NCBI RefSeq assembly: GCF_022539665.2
Contig: NC_081337.1
Coordinates: 532,739-596,738 of the forward strand
DNA: 64,000 nt
Direction of reading: 5' to 3'
Origin: Daphnia carinata
Taxonomy: Eukaryota > Arthropoda > Branchiopoda > Diplostraca > Daphniidae
Part shown: in pieces, positions 8,586 through 21,649 of the stretch
Position numbering within the stretch: the stretch's first letter is position 1
Layout of the letters: the number at the start of each line of letters is the position of its first letter
The notes under the pieces: generated by a model
What the model was told of the DNA's origin: nothing
What the model saw: only the letters and a program-made list of their open reading frames with translations
Database searches by the model: none
Position numbers and translations under genes: made by a program

Positions 8586-11500
8586 GTATGTTGGTTCAAC
8601 ATGGAACTTCAATTGGAACATGGAACCACTGCATCCTCGCGAGTTGCGTAATGCTTGATGGCTTACAGTTACGTCGCGCGGATTAGTCAGAGATATATAT
8701 TTGGAGGCTTCTTACATAGCGCCGGATTGTTTGTGAGACATTCCCAGGATGTCTCGACTAAGACAGGACGTCTAAAAAAAGTTCTATCATGCCTACCTTG
8801 GTACAAAAACATCTCTATCCAAAATCTATTCAACATTGGAAAAAAAAATTAAATCCGGCGCTTTTAGTTATGCTGTATATAAGTTAGCGTAAGACAACAC
8901 GTGCTGTGGAATAACCGTGTATTGAAACCCAGTACGCAGCAGGTATCGCGAAAAAAAAGAACAGAAAAGAATAGAGCTTATAGATTGTTAATCAAATACT
9001 TAGGCGTACATAAATATACGGCCGCTCAGCTTTCTACTGGAATATTACTTAAGAAGGGAAACTTACTCTTCAGCTGGCGAGAATGAGGCCGCGGCTCGAA
9101 GGGAGTGCTGGAAGAGGTCTAAGTTGACACGCGGAACTAACAGAACACAAACACTGACACACGGAACTTATCAGAATGTATCCAACTAACACACAGATAG
9201 ACTCTCTGACCAACCGACTGCCCCTTGGGAGTTCAAGGTGGCTTTTTATATATTTGCTATCAACCGTGGGGACCATAGGTAACACTGTTAAAGTATACGC
9301 GGGCAACATCGGACGGTATCCGGTGACTTTGGGCGTAACGGAGAGTGTCGGAAATTTCGACGTCTGATCCACGGTCAGGGTCTGATGAAAGAAAAGAGGA
9401 CACGAACAGAAAACAGAGAAGATCGGTAGACGGAGAAGGAAAGGAGTGGCCGAAGAAACAGCAGAAACAACGGGCCAGAGAACTGAGGGACCGCCGACCG
9501 GAGAGACAGAAACTCCAGGCGGGAAAACCGAGCCAAGACCAGGGATGTGAGACAGATACGTAGTAAGACGGCACTAGGTTAAATGTTACCGGGAAAATAA
9601 GGGAGCGAGCCGCATAGCCAACAATGAAAGGTCGGTAGCCAGGGAGATGATATTGTAATATGGTGACTGTTTCTACATATAACATGTAGAACGGTCTCTA
9701 GCAATAAATGACGTAACCGGAAGTTAAAAACCAACGGGAAGGAGAGGAGTTATAGCCACAGGAAAAACACTTCAGGCACCGGAAGGGCAAGGTTGGAGTA
9801 CAGTAGGGAGGGATCATCCCACGGCCAGGAGAAAAGAGATCAACGGCAACCTCTGGGCCAACGTTTAAAATTATGTTTAACTGAGTAGTTAGATTTGTCA
9901 ACGGTGTTTTGATGTATGCGTATGTAAGGGCCGGTTAGGCCTAAGTAATACACATACAACTTTTGCATTGATATCGGGATGCATCTCGTCGTTCTCTTTG
10001 GTAACTGTTTTCTTTAGTTGTAATTATAAGTTCCGTTGCCTTGTTTGTCTCGCCGAATCGTGCGCTTGAGTCTTCGTCTACCGTTGGTTCCAACTGTCGT
10101 TCCTGATTTCATCTCACGGAGTCTTCTCCCGAGCCACTCGGCCGTAGATTCACCGTCATCGTCTGCCGCTGATTCCGACTGCCACACCTTCACGGGAGCC
10201 CGTAGAGTTGTGCACAAGTAAGTAATACAAGTTCTATCCTTCATACGTTACATACTTTCAGTGAACGGAATTGCCGATCGCCGGTGTGTCAGCGACCCTA
10301 AGCCCGTCAGTTGTATTCTTCGCTGCAGCCCCATAACGGTTCCCTCGACAAAGCATTCGTGTTCCCCGTCTCAGACGGCAGATACACGCTGGCACTTCCC
10401 GGTGCTAGGACTTTCTGAATTAACCCTGAGTCGGCAGTCTCCAACAGTGGATAATTCTTCACAGAGAGGTATAAGCTGGGAATTCGGACGGTTTTGAACA
10501 AATTTGGACGACCACTGAAAACCGGCCGTACAGGTGCACCCCCTTCGGGAAATTCTCGATAAACCGAAATAAATCTATTTTTAGCGCCGCCAAGTGCAGA
10601 CCATTTTTTACGGCTTTTCACAAACCACGAAAGTTTCTATTTCTAATTTTTTAATTGGTTCTGCAAGTCCGCATGTCCCGTATGTTGCTGCTTACTGCCG
10701 AGTTCAAGAATATATTATTTGATACGTATTGATTTGGACTCCTTTCATCATTTTTGGCCTCATACTTTCCTAATGTCTTTAACGTCATATTTCATTTTGT
10801 GTTACGTCCGTAACTTTTCAGTTACACATATTTTTCCGATCACCTAGATGTCAGAGGCAATATATTTGGACGACTCTTTCTTATCTCTAGAACATCTTTT
10901 GGACGTCTTTAATCATACTTTCGAAAATTCTTTTGAACTTCATTAACCGTTCGTCTGAGTATCTTTTTTCTTTATTCTTTCGATTGGATATCATTTTTCT
11001 GTTCTTTAGGTCACCTTTAACTATCCTTTAAGACATCAGTAACTTTCTTTTCTTTAACGATTTAACTCTCTTCTGAGGCCCTAACAACAACTCGGAGACA
11101 ATTTCGGGAGTTTGCCTTTTTTTTTAAACCATGCCTTAAACGCAGTTCATTTAAAAACTTGAAATTGTTCTTTAATTGTCTTGAATGTTCCAGGCTTGGA
11201 GTCCCAGACGTCACGACGAAGGTAAAGGGTCTTAAAGATTACATAAAGAGTTAACCAGGACATCCTCAATCTTAATGATCTTATGATGAGTCTTATGAGA
11301 GCCCACTACTATGAGTTCGGGACAACCCGGACTATTATCGACATCTCTTTGTTTCGGCTTACAGGCTAACGTAGATTAAAAACTCGTTACTCTAATCAAA
11401 ATTTATGCATTGTAATGAAACCAGGCCAAAGAAGAGAAGAAATATTATTTTAATCGTACCATCGCTGCCAAAGTTAACCTAGCGTGTTTCATCCTTCGAA

Positions 11501-14100
11501 ATCAGATATACTCTTATTCAAACGAATAAGAGCAACTCTCCCGGTTTGGATGACGTTTCAACCGAGTTTTACTGAACGTTTTGGTACGTAATCGCTTCGA
11601 TGTGTTTAAGCACATCTCTGGGAATGGAAAGCCGGAATTAAATACAGGGCAGTAAAGTGATTGTACTTATTCATAAATATAAGAATGTTTGTAAGAGATC
11701 AAACTTTTAGGTAGTGTCTCCCTTCAATAGCAAATATGAAATCACGGCATCCATGCTGGCTAGAAGTTTCAGACAGACCCGCCAGATACCCCTAGGGCTT
11801 TATCGAATAGGATGGGATTCCAGGACGACTCATTTTTGGTAATCCTTGCCTGTATAGGGATTTTATTTAACAAGTTGATGACCCTGTATGTCATGGTTCA
11901 TTGCAACCTACGGCTCAAGTTACATATAATGCTATTTTTTGGGGGCAGAATTTGAGAAGGCTTAATACCAGGTTAAAAGGGATACCACGAAAAGCAAGCT
12001 GTAGTCATCGAAAAACCATTTTACCTCTCCTCATATTTTTAACGCAGTGATCTCGGTGCAGAGTAATTCAATGGTACCTAAGAAAACCTATCGCCGTTCA
12101 ATACAGGAGGTGAGTGGGCCAGGAAAGGTGGAGATCCTCCGAACCAAATTTGACTATAACTCAGGGAAGAAAACAAATTTCGAGTAACACCCTCTTTGGT
12201 TGTCATGAACTTGCCATTGGAAACAATTATTCTCAATACTATATCTTCGACAGCTCTCTATGGCATAACTAATCTAAAATATGGTTCCATTAACATTTTC
12301 GTGACCCTCAGAGTACCGGGATTCAGTTCCAAAACCCATTTTCTCCTTTTGCTTCACAAAGTGTCTGAAATCTTGGAAAGTAGCCTAATCCAAGAGGGTT
12401 TGCCTTCTGCGTCATATACACATGTAAGACCAGTAACAATATTCAATGTTAAAAATTTTTTTTGGCTCTTTATTAACAATATGATTGTTCATATGAGTTT
12501 GATGCCTGGTTTCAAGAATTTTTCATATAAATTGCAACTTTCTTAGCTCTAGAGCACTTGAAAATTTCTGTAAGTCTTTCACCAGCTTCATTCCAATAAA
12601 GTCGAAAAGAATCACTATGGTGAGAAATTTATAGCCTGGTTCAGTTCAATTCTTAAGCTATTTCCAAATTCCAATGAGTTCTTAGCCCTCAATAATCTCC
12701 TTCAAGTAATGGTTATTAATTTCAGTCCAAGAGCCAGCGAAGTTTGTCATTACGTAATGCAAAGTTAGTTACAATATAGTGTGACATGGGGTATTGTATG
12801 CTAATTGCGACTTATTGCGTCTTACAAGTCATGAGCCGGTTAGCATCGGCGTCTACGTCAAATACAAATATTGTTTAAATGTTAATGTTTGCGTCAATAT
12901 TAAGTCCTAAACTTAACACCTTTAGAGAAAAAGAATGTTGGATAACAAAAATGTTAAACCTGACAAGGGTACTGGTTCTATTTTAAATTAAAACCAGAGT
13001 TGTTTTATGATAAAATGTCTTAAATGCGATGAAGATTTAAATCATATGCTGATCACCAATAAATAGATTAAGATAAAATGATTCCGAAATACCCTAATCT
13101 AACGAAATCCCGCATGCAATTACGAAAAAAGACTAAGAGGCATACGGAAAATGTAACTATCTTATTGGTTGTTGAATGGTTGGATATTTCCAAAAATAAT
13201 AAATAACTATGGAAATATTAATCCGCTTAACTATTGGTTTAAATAAGAGCATTTAAGTGTTTCCGAAATCTTATTGCTGAATTTATCATTTGTATCACAT
13301 TGAACTTGATATTATTTAAAGAGCCATAGGTTTCGCATTCCCCGTACTGCCGAAGGCAAGAAATCATTGAGCGTGCCGAATCCGTTATGTTTTAGTTCCG
13401 GTAGTGTTGAATCGAGAAGCTCTCGTAAGATCATCAAAACAATTTCAGTGATAGTGGATAAGAACTATGAGTCTGGTCAAATCCACAAGAAATACCGAGT
13501 TTCACATAATTTCACAATTCAGAGCTTCACAGTTTGAGAAATCTTTATCGTTACTAAACGACAGCATAATACGAATTAAATGAAAATGAAAATGTTTCAT
13601 TTCGCATTTCTAATGAAAAATCCAAGATGGTACTGAGCTAGGCTGAACATAGATGCCAATGTGAAAAATACGTACTTTTTCGACAATTTTCATTTTCAGA
13701 GAGACACGAATTTCTCCATTGATATTTACTCGCTTCTGTCGATTTGGTCTGGGAAATCGAACATGTAAAGTGCTTCGTCTTTCCTCTGCTGAATTCTGTT
13801 GACTTCTATCGTTATTCGGAAAAACCGTTTTTTGCGATGAAAATGCTTGTTCGTCACCGACTAAAAAAATGCCTACCAACACACAACGTTGATTCCATTG
13901 AAATTACTTATGGGGGTGGGGAACAATTAGAGGGTGTTTCATCGAAAAGTTGAGGGAAATATATGTTACACATAGAAATCATGTTTAGGGAAAATTCCTC
14001 CATAAGTAAATAATTTTTAAAATAGTATGGTTATTCCAAAAGCCACCATGTGGCCAGACTCGGTGTTCGGATGTTTGTTACGTGCATGCTACGCAACAAC
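8586..14100. other. Non-coding stretch, no supported gene
   Basis: Only short ORFs without recognisable domains occur. A short intron-like pattern (CACAAGTAAGTA near 10216, TACTTTCAG near 10260) could be untranslated exon sequence, but nothing confirms it. From about 10620 to 11160 the plus strand is strongly pyrimidine-biased, which leaves its complement poor in stop codons without giving a recognisable protein. An ORF of 116 codons at 12196-12546 has no motif I recognise. This is probably old, decayed repeat sequence. Confidence 0.6.
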
Positions 14101-14364
14101 CATTGGTGATAACAATTTTAAAAATTGTTCCAAATGCCCTGTTTTTAGATTAATGATCGACCAAATTTTAATTAGCATGCGCCAGTATTCCCCCCTTAAT
14201 CGTACGCGAATACCACCCGCCGCCGTAAGAGCCCGCATTAAAAAGCTCTAAATCAGTGGGTGTTCTAGCACTAATGACAGGTACTGTATTCCTTCATCTG
14301 TCTGGGGAAAAAATTTTTATCATGTAGTTTTGCAGGCTGTAATGTAAGCGACAGCAGATTTTGT

Positions 14365-15060
14365 TAACAAGGAAATCATACCTACTCCGCCAAAAACAAT
14401 CACATCACTGAGAGATGGCACCTGTACACACATCAAGAATATCCAACAAATGGAACAACTATATAGGTCCTCCTTTGCACTTGATCCACCTAGAAGTCTA
14501 CACAGCCAGTACAGGCAACGGCAGTTTTACTCCAAATATCTTAGAATAGTCAATCCATCCAAATACGACTGCGGCACTACCAAGCTCTTATGGGAGGCAT
14601 CGAAAAAGAGAGCCACAAACGTCCAAGAAACAGGAATACGGCGTGGAGTCCTTGGTTTCTCAAGTTCATTCCCAGTTGCAGAAAGATGTCTTCAATCAAG
14701 TGCTTCCTGATATAACTCCCACACCTGGATACCTCTGTCGCTTTGAAGACGAGACCTGTCATTTTTAAAAAGTCCCTTATTTACACAGCATCCACATGCT
14801 CTTCAACTCCATCTATATTTGGACGAAGTACAGCTTTCTCACGCTCTTCCAAGCAAAGTTTTTAATAACAAGTTGGTATTTCTTTACTTCCCTACCGGAA
14901 ACTTTGAGATGCGATACAGATCAGCATTCGGGCAAATTCAACTATTGTCTATTATTTCTGATCGTCAAGTTTAACAATATGGCATAAGTGTTCTTTTAAA
15001 GCCTATTGCATATGAACTTGAAAAACTTGAAACAAGCCGTAGATATTATAGTTAAGGGCA
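14365..15060 (+). pseudogene. Decayed coding remnant of unknown transposon-like protein
   Basis: Several plus-strand frames carry protein-like sequence broken by frameshifts and stops. The 14.37-14.71 kb part reads SLRDGTCTHIKNIQQ and onward. The 14.80-15.04 kb part reads LHLYLDEVQLSHALPSK, then NKLVFLYFPTGNF, MRYRSAFGQIQLL and VLLKPIAYELEKLE. The second part resembles a family of uncharacterised proteins repeated in many animal genomes with an LHLY-D-D/E...L-S-K...KL...YF..GN pattern. I cannot name that family with certainty. No terminal repeats were found around it. Confidence 0.35.
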
Positions 15061-15069
15061 TCACTAATA

Positions 15070-16590
15070 ATACTGTCACATACACTTTGCATTGAACACG
15101 GAAAGACAAATACAATAAGTGACGACAATAATCAACACGATCTTCTTCACTAAACCAACAAAGGATAAACATGAAGAACTTTACCCAAAACTTGGAACAA
15201 CGCAGTGAAACCGCTAGGGAACCCACGGGAATTCAATAAACGGAGCTTAGACCACTCAGGGAGCTCCTCCCCATAGAGACTCCCCGAATGGAGTTTTGCA
15301 GCAGAATCACACCCCTTCCGGAATCCGTATCTTCTCATCTCTCTTAGGGTGGCATTCTTCTGGTTAGTTCTTTCCCCCGGTTGCAGCGTGGTCCAAGCAG
15401 CGGGTGAGTCATCTCTGTGAAAAGATAACCATTCTGCTATCTCTACCCGCGACGATGTTTTTGGAATTCTTGCAACTTTAACTGCGGATATCTTAGCAAG
15501 TTATGCCGTAGGGGGTTTCAAAATTTGCTTTTCCAATGCTTTTCAAAAATATCGATACGGTTTAATACGGACGTTGAAATTCGGAATTATTTTCCTGATC
15601 GAGAATTTCTTAGGTAGTCATATGTTGTACATGTATTCATGTATTCCTCCAGGCGACCAAATATGGTTAACTTCGAAAAATGCGCTTGAAATAAGTACAA
15701 ATCTGTGGATACGAAAATAGTAGACTAGAGTTTTTAATTGCTGAATTAATAATTTTGTACAACGAAGTTTTTTCTTGGCCACGTGTAATACTTTAAATGC
15801 ATTTTATCATCCATTATACGCGTTTTGTGAGAAAGATCGGGCCAATCGTATCCTTTTGGTGCATGCGGTACGAAGCTAAGCACAACTATTAAGCATATGT
15901 ATCGCTCAATCCAAAATTTGATAAATTTCTCAATCACAACATTTTATGAGGGATCATTTATTATTCCTTAACGTTAAAGCGGTAACCCCTCCAAAAAAAA
16001 ATTTTTGTTTCTCTGATTTCCAGAAAGTGTTGTGGGCTGAAAACTAAACAAATTTCCATTCCATGTAAAAACATTCGCGTCATTTCTATTTGTAGTTTAC
16101 CACAGATCACAATTTTTTCGAGAAGTATCAAAAAGGAAACTACGTTATGCTTTGTAATAGAGATTCTCAATCAAATGTTGAGTTTGGCATTACCAAAGCT
16201 ATTTACGGGAACTTGGAACAATAGGTATTGCTAGTAGAAATGTATCATACTGTAAATTTTAAAAATCATTTCAAATTTTTCGCGGTATTCTGGTATAGGG
16301 GCAAACTTTCCCCAACTTTTATATTTCAGTGAGCTTCTAGACCACACAGTGTTTCAATTACAATATCCCATTGAATTTTACGAGAGCGGAGCATATAGTG
16401 AAAGAGGCAACTTTGGTCATCCATTAGCTGGGGCTTTCATTTCTGGTTGCGAGAAAAGTTGGGGAAAAGGCAAACGTGTCCCTCACAAAAGGAAGAGTTA
16501 GGTTAATGACATGCAAGAAGGCAGCAGTCCTAATTAATTAATTGCAGCCCAAAGTAATTAAACTAAGCTATTTTTAAAATTAAAAATTCA
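15070..16590. other. Non-coding stretch
   Basis: AT-rich sequence with only short ORFs of up to 69 codons and no motif. No long repeat or inverted repeat was recognised. Confidence 0.55.
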
Positions 16591-16597
16591 AGAACTT

Positions 16598-17234
16598 TTG
16601 CAAAATTCAGGTAGCAGTAATGGCGAATCAAGGGCCATTAGCAGCGCAAATAGTATTGAAATTTTGAATTTAATGGAAAATTTTTCACAAACACCGGCAG
16701 GAAACAAATCCCTTTCGAAAGCTGCTGCTAACTTTTTTGAAATAGGAGAACTGCAAGAGATCGGCGTTCCTGGGACACCATTTCTACCTTAGATAACTAT
16801 TAAGGCAAGGGCAATTATTCACTAGAAGAAACCTTTGACCAGCAACCATTCATTGTTGAAAACGTTTCCGAAGAACAACCCCAATCACTAATTTCGCAAC
16901 TTCCAACCTCATTGGCAAACTTGGGTTCGTTTGAAATTATACTGGATGAAATAAAACATCTAAGGCAGGAACAGCATTTGGCGATAAACTACCTTTCCCA
17001 GAAAATGGATAGCATTTTGGATCCTTGTCTTCAAAACTCGATAAGTTCGGTCTAACACTTCTCCCAGTTGAAACTTCCGAAAATATCGAATATCACCAAA
17101 GGGTGCTACGAAGCTATTATGCAACTAGCCAATTTCGAAGCGCCAGTACCAAGCACTGTAGGCGAGGCGGAACTGCAGTTCAAATTGCTGCCTTGGAGAA
17201 AAATATAAGGGATTTTAAGAAGCCAACAGAATAA
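16598..17234 (+). pseudogene. Decayed coding remnant, possibly DUF4806-like
   Basis: Three plus-strand pieces in different frames look like one protein. The first reads ILNLMENFSQTPAGNKSLSK. The second, near 16830-17040, contains LPTSLANLGSFEIILDEI and IKHLRQEQHLAINYLSQKMD, a likely coiled coil. The third reads KFGLTLLPVETSENIEYHQ. A coiled coil followed by an LP(L/V)xT-xE-xLE-like motif recalls DUF4806 proteins, which are repeated in arthropod genomes. The match is from memory of the pattern only and weak. Stops at about 16790 and 17040 and the frame changes make it non-functional. Confidence 0.3.
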
Positions 17235-17235
17235 A

Positions 17236-17957
17236 TGTGAAAATATGTTGTTTAAATGTCTCTTGTCGTTTCCTTATGTGTCTTCAAAGATGTTTCTTTC
17301 TTTTCTGTGTTCTCGCCATGCCGTGTTGGCTATATTGCACCTTACTAGCCCTTCAGCCGTGTTTGCACGTTGCCAGAACAAATTGGCCTATGAAGACATT
17401 TAATGAATTGACTTTGATAATTTGATTGACTTTTGATAATTTGTATTAAAACTAAGGAACATAATATAATACCGAATGAAATAGATTTACAACTTTTACT
17501 TAACTTTAATGTAGAAATGTAGATATGGTAAGAAAACTCAGGGAGAACTAGATTCGAACTGAAGTGGGATTGGTTTTATACTATCATCACAGAATGTACG
17601 CCCCTTCTCTAGGACTACATGAATTCTTATGATAACAGTTACACGACGTTTTTGTCAACTTATCTATGTGTGGTACAGCATCTTTTGCGGGAAGCTCTGC
17701 TCTACGCAATCACAATGTCGGCTGTAGCGTCTTTCAGAAAGGGTAATACCATCTGCTATTTTCCCTTCGCGACAATTTCAGGTAATTCGTATTATACTGT
17801 AGTTATCTTTATTTTGTGATGCATATGAAAATTTAATATAGGTAGTAAATATTTCATAAAAAAGTCGAAAATTAGTCCCATAACGGCTCCGAAACGGGTA
17901 TAGGGTACGTGAATGAGACGAGTGCAGCGGACGGTATTTACAAGGATATAGAAGATG
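17236..17957. other. Non-coding stretch left of the P-like transposon
   Basis: Short ORFs of 62-66 codons only, rich in hydrophobic residues and without domains. No repeat structure was noticed apart from the target-site copy at 17958-17965. Confidence 0.5.
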
Positions 17958-18230
17958 CAGCATAGCAGAGTCATAGAGAATATGGTAGATGATCTCCATG
18001 TTATAACTGCCATAAGGAATTTCTGGAAAGTGTACCCGAGTTTCACGATTCCTCCCAACCACCCTCCAACCACCCCACCCGCTTGAGAGCCAATGAAAAC
18101 CAGTCCCGTGCAAAAAACCCTGCCACCTACGTACTAAATGTTTAACTGAATAATGAAATTCTCATTCCGCCATTGTAAAAACCCAGAAAGCACATTGTTT
18201 CCAAATAAGGTAGGGGGATGTGTGAGTAAA

Positions 18231-18476
18231 ATGCCCAAGAAAAACAGGAAAAGATGCATTTTTCCTCATTGTAATTCTAATTACAATAAGGAAAATGAAT
18301 TTCAAGTTACTTTTTTCCAACCACCAACAGACTCGTTAGAAATCTGGAAAAGTATCATTGGTAAATCTCAATTGACTTGTCGTTCAACTGTCTGTTGTAA
18401 ACACTTTCACGAAGCTGACATCATCAAGGGAAGAATCGTTCAAATCGAAGGATTCTTTCAACAGTCAACGCATTGA
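18231..18476 (+). pseudogene. THAP-domain N-terminus of P-like transposase
   Basis: The ATG at 18231 gives MPKKNRKRCIFPHC, the usual placement of a THAP zinc finger at the protein start; the frame is open from 18153 but the internal ATG fits the family better. The C2CH ligands are CIFPHC and CCKHF, with the conserved aromatic in LEIWKSIIG between them. THAP domains bind the transposon ends specifically. The frame stops soon after the domain at 18476. Coiled-coil sequence (NNFEEVRQLVSY, STIKALLKDELFEELS) follows in another frame at 18640-18780, so the gene is broken. Confidence 0.82.
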
Positions 18477-18599
18477 ATTCAACTAACAAGACAGTTAATA
18501 ATGTCTTTGACTCCCAAAGCTGTGTGGTTCCTACATCATTGAATACTGGTCGTACGATAATCATCCCACGGCTCATTCCTTTCTTCAAATCAGTCGGGC

Positions 18600-19291
18600 G
18601 CTGTCAATTACACAGACAGTGAAGCACAAGTTACAGAATGCAAACGTCAATAATTTTGAGGAAGTTCGCCAGTTAGTGTCATACAACAAATGTTGGGCTG
18701 ACCAATTTAAAGATTGCGAACGAAAGGCTTCAACTATCAAGGCTTTGCTAAAGGACGAGTTATTTGAAGAATTGTCGATAAGATATGTTTGTTGAATTGC
18801 CAAAAGATCAATTTTGTGATGCGACTAAGAACAAAATAATATACGACTTGGCCGGTTATGTAATGCACACTCGGGACCAATTAATGGTTTGTAAAGAATG
18901 TCATGCATCAGCCATTAGTGATGAGGAAAATTTACCGGATGACTTTATTGCCAAAGATTATACCGCTTTCCTCTCAAGGGGCGGCCTGTGTTTTGTTACT
19001 ATTCCCGTTTATGAAACCATTCGCGAAGTTGAAAAAGTGGTATCGTTTCACTTTGATGATGACAATCACTATTTAGTGCGGGACAGCTATGATATTTGTA
19101 TGTCTAAAATTAAGTTACTATCCCTCCGTCCATTCTTCTGTGATTCCCATCGGCAAGAGTCATTCCCATTTTTCATTATGGAATATGTAAATGTAAGATA
19201 TCATTTGGAGGCAAAACGATTTAAAGATAGAATCCTGTCAAAAGATGATAGTAATGTAAAAACAAAATTTAAGTTGGCCAAACTCGGTTAG
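18600..19291 (+). pseudogene. C-terminal part of P-like transposase, frameshifted
   Basis: The 18785-19291 frame reads IIYDLAGYVMHTRDQLMVC, then CKECHASA, FLSRGGLCFVTIPVYETI and REVEKVVSF. The order AGY, CxxC, RGGL, P-x-Y matches the C-terminal region shared by P transposases and THAP9-like proteins. The preceding coiled-coil segment at about 18600-18780 is in a different frame and ends in TGA at 18794. The central catalytic RNase H-like region of a full transposase is not visible between them. No ATG is needed here because the start belongs to the THAP segment. Confidence 0.7.
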
Positions 19292-19426
19292 TTTAATACA
19301 AAATAGAAAACAAGCTGTTGCATGTTTTAAAAGTTCCCGTTAACCATCTACGATACGAATATTCAATATCTTGTATGTTTGGACTTCGTTCTTTTTTGCT
19401 GGTTAATCATGTACAGTTCACAATTC

Positions 19427-19443
19427 TGCCACTAGAGGGCAGT
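19427..19443 (+). promoter_or_regulatory. CTCF-like motif in P-like transposon
   Basis: CCACTAGAGGGCAG, here preceded by TG and followed by TG, equals a strong vertebrate-type CTCF core (CCASYAGRKGGCRS). It lies just inside the right subterminal inverted repeat. Binding is not shown. Confidence 0.35.
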
Positions 19444-19542
19444 GTTTTTTGCACGGCACATCGTGTGTTTTGGGGACCCTGCCTTAAGGGAACTTATAAC
19501 ATGGAGATCATCTACCATATTCTCTATGACTCTGCAGCATAG

Positions 19543-21640
19543 CATTCACCAGTTGAGTCTGCATCGATAATAAAATGTACTTTCAAATCCACAGCACCAA
19601 TGTCTCTTCCTGCTGCTACAAATGGTATGTACAAGCTAAAATTAATAATATTAGTAGCGCAGTAAACACAATGCAGATTACTTGTTAATTTTCATAGATA
19701 GCACAGTTGTGGTTCCTTCGACCATGTTAGCTGCTTTTACGCCTGTTACATCACATTATATGGATGTTTTTTTATTAGTTCTCGATGATCCTTTAATAAC
19801 ATTTCTGTTGCTTTCCAGATGAATTTCTCTAAAAATGTTTAGTTAACAACGCTTCTACTCCTTTTACTCAATATGTTATTAATATTTTGAAAATGAGTTA
19901 ATGGTAACAATTTCTTTCAGTTTATCTAAGTTTTTTAGATATGTCTGTTTTTCACAAGGATATGTTGTTGGAAATGTTTCTGCTTTTAATTAGATTTTCT
20001 AAATTAATGTAAATTTTTCAGTTAAGTATTCCATTGGTTTACAAGAATACGTTGTTGGAAATGCCTCTGCTCTTCATACTTCCCGATATTCATGTGTTTT
20101 CTGAAGATCGCTTGAGGATATCAGCATATCATTCATTTTTTTTTTCACAGATTCCTTAGAAGATACAAGACGTGTGTTTTTTTTACAATTGCTGAATGAT
20201 TTTTGCTTTATGAAACCAGTGCTGGCATAGTCAATAGTAGATGTCATGGCCATACCCAAAACTTAAAAGTGTAGCGAAAATCCTTAAGAAGAAAAAACTG
20301 GTTTTTAATAACAGCCGAATTCACAACACAAAAAACTTGAAAACCTGTATTGTAGAAAACAGGAATATCATGTTCCACGGCTTGTCTCCTACAAATTACC
20401 AAATCGCTTTAGGTCAGTCATCCAACTGAAGTTGGCTGATGCAGTGGTCATGGCCAAAGAACAAACAGCTTTACTTCTTCAAGTCACCAGAGTTTGAAAT
20501 GAGTAACATCGTGGTACAAATCTTGCTGGAATATCCACAGCCAACTACACTTCCAAATGCAAGGGCAAAATACATTAGTATATCAGTGTATAATTGTATT
20601 GTCTCATTCAACATCTTGTTTTTCTTTTATATACAAGGATTTGATTTATAAATTAAAAGGTACATGGAAAGAAGGCAAGCAGAATTTGGCAGTGAGGTAC
20701 CAGGAAAACGTGGGAAGACCATGATGTTAAATAGTACAACTTTTACCTTTTTAAAACATTTATCACTTAAAAACATATTTACGAATTGGTTTTTAATAAC
20801 AGCGGTAATACATCTTACGATAAAAGTGTAGGCAAAATGTTGAAGATTTATGAAAACGGAACGGTCCCTAATAGCAGTGGAGAGTCTCGTCAAAATACAC
20901 AATATTTGGTCGAATTACCCATTGCCAGTAAAATTTTGTCCGATAATCGGCTAAAATTTTAAATTTGCCAACAAAAATTTCCAAACAAAAACAATTTTGA
21001 TCGCAATGTAGACGCAATTAACGGAAAAGTTACCTTGTATCATATACCAGCTCGTCTCTCCTACTGATCAAACAGCTATTTCTACTCCAAATTTTATTTT
21101 TATATTATATTTCTATTTAAAACCTAAATTAGCAAAGGATGTAAAAACCAAAACAGAACAAATCCTACACGAATCAAATCAACAACTCCCTTACTACATA
21201 TTTCATTGCTGCTCAGGCATTCTTTGCTGAGGCAGGCAATTGTGTCCTTCACGTAGGATTTGGCAATAACCAAAATCGCATAAGAAATTCAAGTATTGGA
21301 AAGTCCCAGAAATAGTAATGTCTTCTAATCTAGTCTTCTATCTAACTGGGGGGGGGGGGGGGGTTCACATTGAAACGTCGTGTTTCGAAGATGTTATCAA
21401 GCGACTTCTCCAGCTTCTCTCTGCATTATTTGAAACTTTGAAGTTCAATGTTAACTACTAATTTTACTCTAATATGTAATATAGAAAATCACGTATCATT
21501 GCACTGTTGAGTCTAGAACAAAACGAGAGTAACAGCAAAATGAAAGAGCAGACGATACGGCTGGTTTCATACAAAGAGCCGTCTGTTTATACAGGCCAGA
21601 CTGCTTCATATTCTCTAGGGGTTAGGTTCTGTAGCTAACG
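19543..21640. other. Non-coding stretch with a G homopolymer
   Basis: No gene is supported. A diverged direct repeat (GTTGTTGGAAATG...TCTGCT) occurs near 19965 and 20050. A run of about 14 G is at 21350-21363. The 21540-21650 part may be the tail or LTR of the antisense Copia that follows, but no LTR boundary could be set. Confidence 0.5.
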
Positions 21641-21649
21641 CCACCTACG

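Larger units (their letters stand above)
17958..19542 (+). mobile_element. P-superfamily DNA transposon, internally deleted, with TSDs
   Basis: The element runs 17966-19534 (1569 bp). Its ends are 41-bp perfect terminal inverted repeats, 17966-18006 and 19494-19534, beginning CAGAGTCATAGAGAATATGG. An 8-bp target duplication, CAGCATAG, flanks it at 17958-17965 and 19535-19542. A second, subterminal inverted match (CCGTGCAAAAAAC.CTGCC) lies near 18105-18124 and 19440-19458. An 8-bp duplication, inverted repeats and a THAP-domain protein are P-element traits. Canonical P elements are near 2.9 kb, so the middle of the transposase is probably missing. It is likely non-autonomous. Confidence 0.88.

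Noticed and set aside
9260..9685. A 141-codon minus-strand ORF
   Set aside because: No start context, domain or composition typical of protein; it lies in a region with several equally long random ORFs.
10216..10262. Short intron-like GTAAGT...TTTCAG pair
   Set aside because: No coding frame or domain on either side supports an exon; chance is likely.
10620..11900. Protein-like reading when the plus strand is complemented without reversal
   Set aside because: No biological process produces this, and the pyrimidine bias of the region makes its complement poor in stops. No motif held up.
17540..17580. Possible tRNA T-arm (GATTCGAACTG)
   Set aside because: No acceptor stem or anticodon arm can be folded around it.
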